The translations under genes and the position numbers were made by a program. 64,000 bases of DNA from Alcanivorax hongdengensis A-11-3 (lineage in GTDB: Bacteria > Pseudomonadota > Gammaproteobacteria > Pseudomonadales > Alcanivoracaceae), in NCBI RefSeq assembly GCF_000300995.1, contig NZ_AMRJ01000002.1, positions 248,001 through 312,000 on the forward strand, given 5' to 3'. This document shows, piece by piece, positions 40,222-48,786 of the stretch. The notes under the pieces are model-generated. The model saw only the letters and a program-made list of their open reading frames with translations. It searched no databases and was not told where the DNA came from. The number at the start of each line of letters is the position of its first letter. Within the stretch, counting starts at the first letter, position 1.

Positions 40222-40658
40222 ATCTGGGTAGTATCGCCAACCGCCGCCCGCCGCTGGAGCCGGTACTGCCGCTGATCAATGTGGTGTTCCTGCTGCTGAT
40301 CTTCTTCATGCTGGCCGGGCAGCTGGCCAAAAAACCCAGCGTGGAGGTGGCGACGCCAGTCAGTGCCGTGGCCAATGGCAAGGAACAACCGGACAGGCTG
40401 TTACTGATGCTCAAAGCAGATGGTCAGTGGTTTGCCGGTGATGGCAAGCAGCCACTCACCGACACCGAACTGGCCAGCCTGCTGGCGGCTCGTGCGGAAA
40501 ATCGCCCGGCACCGGCCCAGCAGGAACCGGAGCCCATTCGGTTGTTGGCCGATGCGCAGGTCTCCATGCAGCAACTGCGCGCCCATCTGCAGACCCTGCG
40601 GGCGCTGGGCGTGCAACAGGTTCGACTGGTAACCCGGGAAGATGCGAACCATGAATGA
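40218..40658 (+). CDS. Second ExbD-family protein, membrane Asp replaced by Asn
   Basis: 146 residues. The membrane helix reads VLPLINVVFLLLIFFMLAGQ: Asn21 (codon AAT) stands where the first ExbD has Asp. The rest of the helix aligns closely. The periplasmic part is longer than in the first copy. Its start overlaps the first ExbD stop by four bases, and its stop overlaps the tonB start. The pairing suggests a mixed ExbD dimer with only one protonatable subunit. Confidence 0.88.
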   Translation: MNLGSIANRRPPLEPVLPLINVVFLLLIFFMLAGQLAKKPSVEVATPVSAVANGKEQPDRLLLMLKADGQWFAGDGKQPLTDTELASLLAARAENRPAPAQQEPEPIRLLADAQVSMQQLRAHLQTLRALGVQQVRLVTREDANHE

Positions 40659-41385
40659 CCGTCTGACACGCATTATCGCCTGGACCCTGGCCATTCTGGC
40701 CCATGGCGCCCTGCTGATTACCCTCGGCAGCATGACCCTGGCCGGCGGCCGGCCAAGCAAGCCTGGCGTGCAGGAAATGACCCTGAACCTGGCCGCGCAA
40801 GCGCCGGCGCCAAAGGCCGCCCCGCAGCCCAAACCCGAGCCCCATCACGCCCCCAAACCCAAGCCCAAACCCAGGCCGGAGCCGGTGGTCAAGGCCAAGC
40901 CCAAACCCAAGCCCGTGCCCCGGGAAACGCCCAAACCCGAGCCCAGGCCGGCACCCCAGGTCGCCCAGAAAGAACCGGAAGAAAAAACCCCGGACAACAG
41001 TGAAGAGGCCGCCACCCAGAGTCAGCCCCAGGGCGCCAGGGGGATTGCCGGCGATCCCGGCAAGGGCGCCCACGCCAAGGGCAACCACGACAACCTGCAT
41101 GACCGCTACATGGCCAAGGTGCGCAACCTGATCGACCGGCACAAGCAGTACCCCAGCCGGGCGCGCATGCGTCGCCAGCAGGGTATCGTGGAAATCAGCT
41201 TCGTGATCAATGCCAATGGGCGGGCAGAAAACGTGGCGGTGCACAAGAGTTCCGGCAGTCGCATTCTCGACCGGGCCGCCACCCAGCTGGTGCAGCGCCT
41301 GCACTTTGATCGCCCGCCGGTGGAACTGGATACCATTCCGGTGCCGGTTACCGCACCGCTGGATTACAACCTGAGCAACTCCTGA
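40651..41385 (+). CDS. tonB: TonB-type energy transducer
   Basis: 244 residues. N-terminal membrane anchor (IIAWTLAILAHGALLITLGS), a Pro/Lys-rich spacer (KPKPKPRPEP and similar, about 50-115), and a C-terminal TonB domain with YPSRARMRRQQGIVEISFVI. TonB carries energy from ExbBD to outer-membrane receptors. No receptor gene lies nearby, so the cargo is unknown. An in-frame ATG at 40642 would add three residues. Confidence 0.92.
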   Translation: MNDRLTRIIAWTLAILAHGALLITLGSMTLAGGRPSKPGVQEMTLNLAAQAPAPKAAPQPKPEPHHAPKPKPKPRPEPVVKAKPKPKPVPRETPKPEPRPAPQVAQKEPEEKTPDNSEEAATQSQPQGARGIAGDPGKGAHAKGNHDNLHDRYMAKVRNLIDRHKQYPSRARMRRQQGIVEISFVINANGRAENVAVHKSSGSRILDRAATQLVQRLHFDRPPVELDTIPVPVTAPLDYNLSNS

Positions 41386-41400
41386 TCCATCGCCGGGGCG

Positions 41401-42015
41401 CTACTCGCCCCAGCGCTTGACCAGCGTCTGTGCCACGCCCAGGTGATCGAGAAGCCGGGCCACCATGAAATCCACCAGATCGTCCACGCTTTGCGGGCCA
41501 TGATAGAAGCCCGGCGCCGCCGGCATGATGGTGACACCCAGCCGCGACAGCTTGAGCATGTTCTCCAGATGGATGGCCGAGAAGGGCGTCTCCCGGGGTA
41601 CCAGTATCAGCTTGCGGCCTTCCTTGATGGCCACGTCCGCGGCGCGTTCGATCAGGTTGTCACTGGCGCCGCAGGCAATCGCCGACAGCGTACCGGTGGA
41701 ACAGGGACACACCACCATGGCCGCCGGCGCACCGCTACCGGACGCCACCGGTGCGGTCCACTGTTCCAGACCACACACCACCAGGCGGCCCCGATCGGTG
41801 GCAACCCAGTCACGCAGGGCCTTTTCCGCTGCCCCGGTGCCCGCCGGCAAACTCAGTTCGGTTTCGGTGCCGATCACAATGCGGGCGGCCTTGGAAAGAA
41901 TCACGAATACCTCGCAATTCGCCTGCAACAGGCACTGCAACAGACGCAGGCCATAGGGCGCCCCGGAGGCCCCGGTGAACGCCAGTGTCACGCGGGAGGG
42001 CGATGCAACGGTCAT
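41401..42015 (-). CDS. ubiX: Flavin prenyltransferase UbiX
   Basis: 204 residues. [20 protein letters not shown] is the flavin-binding N-terminus; [20 protein letters not shown] and [19 protein letters not shown] are diagnostic. It makes the prenylated FMN used by UbiD decarboxylases in ubiquinone synthesis. It overlaps the membrane-protein gene upstream by four bases and follows mpl on the same strand, an order seen in pseudomonads. Confidence 0.95.
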   Translation of the reverse strand: MTVASPSRVTLAFTGASGAPYGLRLLQCLLQANCEVFVILSKAARIVIGTETELSLPAGTGAAEKALRDWVATDRGRLVVCGLEQWTAPVASGSGAPAAMVVCPCSTGTLSAIACGASDNLIERAADVAIKEGRKLILVPRETPFSAIHLENMLKLSRLGVTIMPAAPGFYHGPQSVDDLVDFMVARLLDHLGVAQTLVKRWGE

Positions 42016-42470
42016 GATGTCATCCCCACACCGCGAGCCATCATGGCGGCCAGGATCGGGATCAACAGCAACAGGTGCAGCTCGGCCACCAACACGCCGC
42101 GCAGGCGCGACTGCAGCCCGTCATCAATCTCCGGCATGCGACCGGCAGCCACGTCCTTGCGCCAGCCCAGAAAAACCCGCGTGGGGTAGAGGCTGAGCAG
42201 GCCCACCAGAATGAACAGCGTCACCTTGCCATGGAACCAGGGATTGGCCAGATAGAAATCCCAGCCCTTTTCCGTCCAGCCGGCACGCACCACCCCGCTG
42301 ATCAGGACCGCCAGAGCCGACAGTCCATAGCCCATATCCAGGCGCAGCAAGGTACGCACATTGTTCTGGGAAATACCGGTACGCCAGAGCAGCAACTCGC
42401 CAAACAGACAGGCGAACAGGAACAGGATGCTGATGTAGTGAATCGAGGCCCAGATCACCGATGCCATCAT
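42012..42470 (-). CDS. DUF2214-like membrane protein
   Basis: 152 residues with four hydrophobic segments, starting [22 protein letters not shown] and [19 protein letters not shown] resemble DUF2214/CopD-like haem-binding membrane proteins. Function is unknown. It sits between mpl and ubiX on one strand, 24 bp after mpl, and overlaps ubiX. Confidence 0.75.
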   Translation of the reverse strand: MMASVIWASIHYISILFLFACLFGELLLWRTGISQNNVRTLLRLDMGYGLSALAVLISGVVRAGWTEKGWDFYLANPWFHGKVTLFILVGLLSLYPTRVFLGWRKDVAAGRMPEIDDGLQSRLRGVLVAELHLLLLIPILAAMMARGVGMTS

Positions 42471-42494
42471 GTCGATCTCCCTTTTGCGCAGGCG

Positions 42495-43847
42495 TTACTG
42501 TTGCAGGGCATCCAGCAATTTCTGGTGAATACCGGCAAAGCCGCCATTACTCATCACCACCACATGCAGTGGCTCGCCCCGGTGCGCGACCACACGGGCA
42601 ATAATGTCATCAATATCATGACTGACCGACGCCGGCACCGGTGCATCGTGCACCACCGGCTCCAGGGACCAGTCCAGCCCCGGCGGCTGATACCAGATTA
42701 CCTGATCGGCAGACACCGTGCTGGCCGCCAGCGCCGCCTTGTGACTGCCCATGCGCATGGTATTGGAGCGCGGTTCGATAATGGCCAGGATACGCCCGTC
42801 CCCCACCTTGCGGCGCAGGCCGTCCAGGGTGGTGGCAATGGCCGTGGGGTGATGGGCAAAGTCATCATAGACGCGAATGCCGGCCACCTCGCCGCGCAGC
42901 TCCATGCGCCGTTTGACGCCAGCAAACGCGCTCAGCGCCGCGGCACCATCGGCCAGTGTCACGCCCACATGGCGCGCCGCCAGCAGCGCGGCCATGCCGT
43001 TGTTGACACTGTGGCGGCCGGTCTGGCCCCAGCTCACCCGGGCCACCGGCTGACCGGCCTCCAGCACGGTAAATTGCGAGCCATCATCCTTGTCCAGCCG
43101 GTAACCCAGCGGCGAGCCCTCACCAAAGCGTTCCACCTCACTCCAGCAACCCTTTTCCAGCGTCTCCTCCAGGGCGGTTTCTCCCTGCGGCAGGATCAGC
43201 CGGCCGGTGGACGGCACCGTACGAATCAGGTGGTGGAACTGGGTCTGGATGGCGGCCAGATCGGCGAAGATATCCGCGTGATCGAATTCCAGATTATTGA
43301 GAATCGCCGTGCGCGGGCGGTAATGCACGAACTTGCTGCGCTTGTCGAAAAACGCCGTGTCGTATTCATCCGCCTCCACCACGAAAAACGGTGTCTGCCC
43401 CAAACGGGCGGACACACCAAAATTGGCGGGCACGCCACCGATCAGGTAACCGGGGTTGAGCCCCGCGTGTTCCAGTATCCAGGCCAGCATGGAACTGGTG
43501 GTGGTCTTGCCGTGGGTGCCGGCCACGGCCAGCACCCAGCGCCCGGGCAGTACCACCTCCGCCAGCATCTGAGCCCCGGAGGTGTACGGCAGCCCCTGGT
43601 CCAGAACATATTCCACCGCCGGATTGCCACGGCTGAGCGCATTGCCGATCACCACCAGATCCGGGGCCGGATCCAGCTGGGCCGGGTCATAACCCTGGGT
43701 CAGTTCAATGCCGGCAGCGGCCAGCTGATCACTCATGGGCGGATAAACGTTCTGGTCGCAGCCGGTGACCCGGTGCCCCTGGGCCTGGGCCAGTTGCGCC
43801 AGCGAGCCCATGAAGGTGCCGCAAATGCCGAGGATATGGATATGCAT
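42495..43847 (-). CDS. mpl: UDP-MurNAc:tripeptide ligase Mpl
   Basis: 450 residues, Mur ligase family. MHIHILGICGTFMGSLAQLA opens the Rossmann domain; GTHGKTTTSSMLA is the ATP loop, and VYDDFAHHPTAI is in the C-terminal domain. Mpl attaches recycled L-Ala-gamma-D-Glu-mDAP to UDP-MurNAc. The open frame extends 15 codons further upstream; 43847 gives the family N-terminus. Confidence 0.95.
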   Translation of the reverse strand: MHIHILGICGTFMGSLAQLAQAQGHRVTGCDQNVYPPMSDQLAAAGIELTQGYDPAQLDPAPDLVVIGNALSRGNPAVEYVLDQGLPYTSGAQMLAEVVLPGRWVLAVAGTHGKTTTSSMLAWILEHAGLNPGYLIGGVPANFGVSARLGQTPFFVVEADEYDTAFFDKRSKFVHYRPRTAILNNLEFDHADIFADLAAIQTQFHHLIRTVPSTGRLILPQGETALEETLEKGCWSEVERFGEGSPLGYRLDKDDGSQFTVLEAGQPVARVSWGQTGRHSVNNGMAALLAARHVGVTLADGAAALSAFAGVKRRMELRGEVAGIRVYDDFAHHPTAIATTLDGLRRKVGDGRILAIIEPRSNTMRMGSHKAALAASTVSADQVIWYQPPGLDWSLEPVVHDAPVPASVSHDIDDIIARVVAHRGEPLHVVVMSNGGFAGIHQKLLDALQQ

Positions 43848-43912
43848 GGATAGTAACTGCCAACTGTGTGAATTCATGCACCATAACGGCAAGCCGCCCG
43901 CAGGTGAAGTCT

Positions 43913-44698
43913 TCAGCCCACCAGAATACGGACATGACGGGAGCGACGTAGCACCGTGGAAGGACTCATTCCGAGCATGCTCTTGAAGACATGGGCCAGG
44001 TGCGATGAGTCGGAAAACCCTGCCGCCAGGGCAGCGTCTGTCAAGGTCGCCCCCATGGCCATCATGGACGAGGTAACAAACAATCGATGCCAGAGCCGGT
44101 AACGGCGAATGGGAATACCAGTGGTCTGCTTGAACAACCTCTGCAGGCGATCCCCGGACAGCCCGACACGCTGCGCCAACGCTTCGTTGGACAAGTTTTC
44201 CGACGGATCGGAGCGAATCAGGGCCACCACTTCGGCAATGCGGGCATCCGGTTCAAACCCTTCCACCCGTGTGCACTCCTCCGGAAAAAGCTGGCCCTCC
44301 AGTGCCCGGTAAGCCTGCCCGGCATCCGCCTGGTCACGATACAACGTCTGCAAGGTATGAAGCTGACTTGCTTCATGCATGGACCCAAAGGAAATGCCAC
44401 TTTCATGTTCTGCCATGGCCGGTGAATGAAACAACATATCCTTGCCCAGCGGGTCGAGAAAACAACAGGCAATTCGCTTCCCCAGGGAATCCGCCGAATA
44501 TCTGGCGCCCGCCGGAACCAGGTAGGAACGGGCCTCCAGTTGCAAGCCGCCCACCTTCAAGGGAATGACATCATCCAGGCCAAAAAGCAGCGTGTTCGCG
44601 CCCTGTGACAGGGACGAAAGGCGACTGATATATCCGAGATACAACGTGCGCTGTTGCCATAAATAAAGGGTGCCGGCAGTTTTCACGGACGATGTCAT
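43913..44698 (-). CDS. AraC-family regulator divergent from lipase
   Basis: 261 residues. The C-terminal half carries two helix-turn-helix motifs (NEALAQRVGLSGDRLQRLFK and DAALAAGFSDSSHLAHVFKS) of AraC/XylS. The N-terminal half is a ligand domain without a clear family. The start at 44698 has GAGGA upstream; a longer frame to 44740 is possible. The gene is transcribed away from the lipase gene, with 178 bp between them, so it is a good candidate for lipase regulation. Confidence 0.85.
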   Translation of the reverse strand: MTSSVKTAGTLYLWQQRTLYLGYISRLSSLSQGANTLLFGLDDVIPLKVGGLQLEARSYLVPAGARYSADSLGKRIACCFLDPLGKDMLFHSPAMAEHESGISFGSMHEASQLHTLQTLYRDQADAGQAYRALEGQLFPEECTRVEGFEPDARIAEVVALIRSDPSENLSNEALAQRVGLSGDRLQRLFKQTTGIPIRRYRLWHRLFVTSSMMAMGATLTDAALAAGFSDSSHLAHVFKSMLGMSPSTVLRRSRHVRILVG

Positions 44699-44876
44699 TG
44701 TTGTTATTCCTCGGCGGTGCAAAACCGGGACGCCTATCACAGTTTCTGCTGTTTATGACAAAACCGGGTACGGGTTCCTACAAGTTAGTACCACTCATCC
44801 TGCCTATAGTCCAACTGTCGACAAACCATCCGCAGTCAGGCGCCGGCTGCTCAAAAAAACAAACAGGAGAGCACCC

Positions 44877-45833
44877 ATGTCGATTCAAATACGCGGGCTA
44901 TTGGCAGCCCTTATTCTGCTAATCACAACCACCCAGGCACAGGCCTGGTCATTGTTCGGCAAGGACAAGCACTACGCCGACACTCGCTACCCCATCGTGC
45001 TGGTGGGCGGCATCATTGCCTTTGATGATATTGCCGGCGTGGATTACTTCTACGGGATTGCCGATGACCTGCGTGACTATGGCGCCGATGTTTACGAAAG
45101 CAATGTCAGCGCCATGCAGGGCAATGAGTACCGTGGCGAGGAGCTGATCACACAGATCGAGGAATACCTGGCCGTCAGCGGCGCCAGCAAGGTCAACCTG
45201 ATTGCCCATTCCCAGGGCGCCCCCACCGCCCGTTATGTGGCGGCGGTACGTCCGGATCTGGTGGCATCGATCACCTCTGTGCATGGTGAAAACCGTGGCA
45301 CGCCGGTGGCCGATGTGATCCGTGGTGTTGTCCCCGCAGGCAGTGTTACCGAAGGCCTGGCCGATGCCATCACTTTTGCCTTCGCCGGCCTCTGGGAGGC
45401 GGCCTCCGGCGGCCCCAACCCGCTAAACCAGTCCGCGTCCGCGGTACTGGCCGACTCCACCACCGCCGGCATGGCGGATTTCAACCGGCGTTACCCCCAG
45501 GCCATGCCCGCCGGCGACTGTGGCACCACTGGCCAGCACACGGTCAACGGCGTGCAGTACTGGTCCTGGGGTGGCACCGGGGTGCAGACCAATTATCTGG
45601 ACCCGTTTGATTCCCTGCTGGTGTCAGTCACCAAAATGGCGTTCCCCAAGGGCATGAAACATGACGGGGTACTACCGCTGTGTGGCATGTATCTGGGCAC
45701 CCCCATCCGCCACGACTACAACCACAACCATGCCGATGCCATTCGCCAGCTTTTTGGTCTGCTCGGCTGGGCGGTGGACCCGAAAACCCTTTACCGCAAC
45801 CAGGCCAACCGCCTGAAGAACGCCGGTCTTTAA
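44877..45833 (+). CDS. lip: Secreted triacylglycerol lipase (family I)
   Basis: 318 residues. Signal peptide ending at AQA; the mature start RYPIVLVGG and the AHSQG nucleophile elbow (Ser112) mark a bacterial family I.1/I.2 lipase. Two cysteines (GDCGTTGQ and LPLCGMY) could form the usual disulfide. It is preceded by ACAGGAG. The foldase gene follows after about 50 bp, as required for type II-secreted lipases. Confidence 0.93.
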   Translation: MSIQIRGLLAALILLITTTQAQAWSLFGKDKHYADTRYPIVLVGGIIAFDDIAGVDYFYGIADDLRDYGADVYESNVSAMQGNEYRGEELITQIEEYLAVSGASKVNLIAHSQGAPTARYVAAVRPDLVASITSVHGENRGTPVADVIRGVVPAGSVTEGLADAITFAFAGLWEAASGGPNPLNQSASAVLADSTTAGMADFNRRYPQAMPAGDCGTTGQHTVNGVQYWSWGGTGVQTNYLDPFDSLLVSVTKMAFPKGMKHDGVLPLCGMYLGTPIRHDYNHNHADAIRQLFGLLGWAVDPKTLYRNQANRLKNAGL

Positions 45834-45883
45834 CCGGCTGTTGAAACCCGAAATACCCGCAGGGCCTCGGCCCTGCGGAACGG

Positions 45884-46906
45884 ATGGATATGATGAAAAA
45901 GCGTACTTTTTTTCTGTTTTTTTCCATGCTGATGGCCGCGGTGCTGTGCTGGTTCCTGCTGGCCCCCTCACCCCCTGCTCCCCGCGCGATTGCTGCGCGA
46001 AGCAAGGCGCCACCGGTTTCCCCGCCCACGACCACGGCAGTTGCACAGACAACCCTCAAGCATCACGACCGGGCTGGCAACACCGTACTCAGGCAAGCGC
46101 TTGCCGACACTTCCCTGGCGGGCACCACGGTGCCGGCAGGGCTGGCGGTTGACACCCAGGGGCATCTGATCGTGAAAAGCAGCACCAAGGATGTACTGGA
46201 TTATTTTCTGTCACTGACCGGCGAGCGCTCACAGCAGGATATCGAGGCGCTGCTTGGCCAGTGGGCCAGCGCCACGGCCGGAAAAAAAGCCGCATCAGAC
46301 CTGCTGGTACTACTGCATCGCTATCGCGAATATGGCAAACAGTTCAGCAGAGGGGATTATGCCCCTGATGGCATGGATCAGGTGGCGGACAAGTTGCGCC
46401 AGCGCCAGCAACTACGCGACGATATTTTCGGATCGGACACCGCCGCGGCACTGTTCGCCGACGACAACCGCTATGACCGTTTCAGTCTGCAGCGCCATGA
46501 GATTCTCAGCTCGGAGCAAAGTGACGCGCAAAAGGCCCGAGCTCTGCAAGCACTGCGCGCCAGCCTGCCGGAACCGCTGGCTCGCCAGTATCAGCGACAG
46601 TATCGGTTACAGCATCTTCATGATGACGAACAGGCCCTGCGAAAGCAGGGAGCCGATAACAGTGATCTGTTCGCCTATCACCAGCAGGCCTTTGGTGACC
46701 AGGCAGCCCTGCGGTTGCAGGCACTGGAGGAAAAAAGAGCCCAGTGGCAACAACGCTACCAGGACTATGCTCGCCAACGTGACATCCTGCTGCACTCAGG
46801 CCTGGCCGCACAGGACCGGCAACAACAGATAGAACAACTACGCCAGCGTCTTTTCACCAGCACTGAACAGAAACGGGTGGCCGCACTGGATCGAATCGAG
46901 CAGTAA
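45884..46906 (+). CDS. Lipase foldase (Lif/LifO)
   Basis: 340 residues with an N-terminal membrane anchor (FFLFFSMLMAAVLCWFLLAP), an Ala/Pro-rich linker and a helical steric-chaperone domain. KDVLDYFLSLTGE stands at the position of the RxxFDY(F/C)LSAxGE signature, with Lys for Arg and Leu for Phe. The C-terminal part is long, charged and helical. Lif folds the neighbouring lipase in the periplasm. Other in-frame ATGs (45890, 45893) are also usable. Confidence 0.9.
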   Translation: MDMMKKRTFFLFFSMLMAAVLCWFLLAPSPPAPRAIAARSKAPPVSPPTTTAVAQTTLKHHDRAGNTVLRQALADTSLAGTTVPAGLAVDTQGHLIVKSSTKDVLDYFLSLTGERSQQDIEALLGQWASATAGKKAASDLLVLLHRYREYGKQFSRGDYAPDGMDQVADKLRQRQQLRDDIFGSDTAAALFADDNRYDRFSLQRHEILSSEQSDAQKARALQALRASLPEPLARQYQRQYRLQHLHDDEQALRKQGADNSDLFAYHQQAFGDQAALRLQALEEKRAQWQQRYQDYARQRDILLHSGLAAQDRQQQIEQLRQRLFTSTEQKRVAALDRIEQ

Positions 46907-46922
46907 AACGGCAGGGAAAATT

Positions 46923-46958
46923 CCCCGGAACGGCGAGGCTCCGTTCCGGGGCAATGGA
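46923..46958. terminator. Bidirectional hairpin between foldase and fmdB-like gene
   Basis: An 11-bp perfect stem, CCCCGGAACGG with CCGTTCCGGGG. Read on the minus strand it is followed by AATTTT, so it can end the fmdAB transcript. On the plus strand no T-run follows, so it may only stabilise the foldase 3' end. Confidence 0.7.
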
Positions 46959-46999
46959 GGGAATGCAAGAGTGGGAGCCATGACGCTCCCTTATTGTTG

Positions 47000-47329
47000 T
47001 CAGTGACTGATCATCCAGGGCCGTGCGGACGGGAACATCTTGTTGCCGTCGGCGGTGAAGAACACCTTGGACTTGCGTTTGTGGTGACAACAGCCCTGCT
47101 CTTTTTCCGAATGCTGATTACCATGGCGAGGTTCGTGGGCAGCCCTTTCATTGCGTGCCATGGCCTGGCGTTTCGCCGGGGCCATCTCCAGCAGCTCCGG
47201 CGCTACCATGATCACCCGGGCGGACAATGCGCCGCAGTGCGGACACGGCGCGCAGTCACCGGACGCTTCCATGGGCACCAGATCATGGAACAGGCCGTGC
47301 TCGGTGCATTTGTAATCATACAGCGGCAT
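47000..47329 (-). CDS. FmdB-like zinc-ribbon protein
   Basis: 109 residues from ATG 47329, preceded by AGGAG. MPLYDYKCTEHG and CPHCG give a zinc-ribbon of the FmdB type. A second Cys/His group (CCHHKRK) lies in the C-terminal part. FmdB proteins accompany formamidase; their role is thought to be regulatory but is unproved. It lies 10 bp after fmdA. Confidence 0.85.
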   Translation of the reverse strand: MPLYDYKCTEHGLFHDLVPMEASGDCAPCPHCGALSARVIMVAPELLEMAPAKRQAMARNERAAHEPRHGNQHSEKEQGCCHHKRKSKVFFTADGNKMFPSARPWMISH

Positions 47330-47339
47330 GACAGTCTCC

Positions 47340-48569
47340 TTACTTGTCCTTGGCCAGGGGCACATCCACACTGCCGGCCACGCTGCTTTGCGGCCCATCG
47401 ACGCCCGGTTTCACATCAAACTCGAAAATATCCGTGGGCAGCCAGAGGGTGGCGCAGGCATTGGGCACATCTACCACGCCACTGATATGCCCCTGCACCG
47501 GGGCACAACCGAGCAACGCATAGGCCTGGGCGCCGGTGTAGCCGAATTTCTTCAGGTATTCGATGGCATTGAGGCAGGCCTGGCGATAGGCCACATGCAC
47601 ATCCAGGTAATGCTGTTTGCCTTGCTCGTCCACGGAGATACCTTCAAAGATCAGGTAATCATCATACTTGGGTGCCATGGGGCTGGGCTTGAAGATCGGG
47701 TTCTTGATGCCGTACTTGGCCATACCGTCCTTGATGATATTGACGCGCAGGTGAATCCAGCCCGCCATTTCGATGGCACCACAGAAGGTGATTTCGCCAT
47801 CGCCCTGACTGAAGTGCAGGTCCCCCACGGACAGGCCGGCGTCTTTCACATAGACCGGGAAATAGACCTGGGAGCCACGGGACAGGTCCTTGATGTCGCA
47901 GTTACCGCCGTGCTCGCGGGGCGGCACGGTACGGGCCCCTTCCGCGGCGGCGGCGGCCTTGGCGTCACCGGTGAGCTTGCCCATGTGGGCGGTGTCCGCA
48001 TAGGGCAGGTTGGCCAGCCCCGGAACACGATCCGGCTCGGTATCGTAGAGTTCCTTCTCGCGGGTATTCCAGTCGTTCAGCATCTCCTTGGACGGTAGAC
48101 AGCCAATCAGGCCCGGGTGAATCAGGCCGGCGAATTCCACACCGGGAATATGCCGTGACTTGGTGAACATGCCGTTGAAGTCCCAGATGGATTTCTGCGC
48201 TTCGGGGAAATGTTCGGTCAGAAAACCACCGCCATTCTGCTTGGAAAAGAAGCCGTTAAAGCCCCACTGGCTTTCCTCGAAGGTGCCGATATCGAGAATA
48301 TCCACAACCAGAAGATCGCCGGGTTCGGCCCCTTCCACACCGACCGGGCCAGTGAGGAAGTGCACCTGGGTCAGATCCACATCGCGCACGTCTTCGGCAC
48401 TGTCATCGTTCTTGATCTGACCACCGGTCCAGTCGTGGCATTCGAGAATGAAATCGTCACCGGGCTTGACCATCTTGGCCATGGGGATGTCCGGGTGCCA
48501 GCGATTGTGAATATTCTCGTTTTCGTAGGGCGATTTGTTCAGGTCGATCTTGATGATGGTTTCAGCCAT
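47340..48569 (-). CDS. fmdA: Formamidase/acetamidase FmdA
   Basis: 409 residues. HWHPD-like NRWHPDIP near the N-terminus, GDDFILECHDWTGGQI and LGCAPVQGHISGVVDVPNAC in the C-terminal half are typical of the FmdA_AmdA family, which hydrolyses formamide and short amides to ammonia and acid. The start at 48569 has GAGGAGAG. The gene has its own upstream region (218 bp to the AmiB-like gene) with a palindrome also found upstream of urtA. Confidence 0.95.
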   Translation of the reverse strand: MAETIIKIDLNKSPYENENIHNRWHPDIPMAKMVKPGDDFILECHDWTGGQIKNDDSAEDVRDVDLTQVHFLTGPVGVEGAEPGDLLVVDILDIGTFEESQWGFNGFFSKQNGGGFLTEHFPEAQKSIWDFNGMFTKSRHIPGVEFAGLIHPGLIGCLPSKEMLNDWNTREKELYDTEPDRVPGLANLPYADTAHMGKLTGDAKAAAAAEGARTVPPREHGGNCDIKDLSRGSQVYFPVYVKDAGLSVGDLHFSQGDGEITFCGAIEMAGWIHLRVNIIKDGMAKYGIKNPIFKPSPMAPKYDDYLIFEGISVDEQGKQHYLDVHVAYRQACLNAIEYLKKFGYTGAQAYALLGCAPVQGHISGVVDVPNACATLWLPTDIFEFDVKPGVDGPQSSVAGSVDVPLAKDK

Positions 48570-48683
48570 GGTGAACTCTCCTCGGTTAGCATCAGGGCGA
48601 CAGCCAAACACGCCGGCCCGTCGTTCCAGCTTCACTATCGGCAATCCCCGGCATGGCCACCATTCGCCAATGGCCCCCTCGCG

Positions 48684-48701
48684 ATACGTCATTTGACGTA
48701 T
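48684..48701. promoter_or_regulatory. Palindromic operator candidate upstream of fmdA
   Basis: A perfect 8-bp inverted repeat with a two-base spacer: ATACGTCA-TT-TGACGTAT. It ends 115 bp before the fmdA start. The near-identical TACGTCATTTGACGCAT lies 109 bp before urtA. The size and symmetry suit a dimeric LuxR-type regulator such as the response regulator at 59526. Confidence 0.6.
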
Positions 48702-48786
48702 TGCCCGGCGGGCCTCACCCGGTAATTCCACAGACCGTTGCACGCAAGGGAAGCCCGCGCATGGAAAAGAGAAAAACCCGGAAAGA

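Noticed and set aside
48570..48683. Sigma-54 promoter upstream of fmdA
   Set aside because: TGGCC and TTGCC occur, but the spacing between the GG and GC elements is 14 rather than 10 bases.
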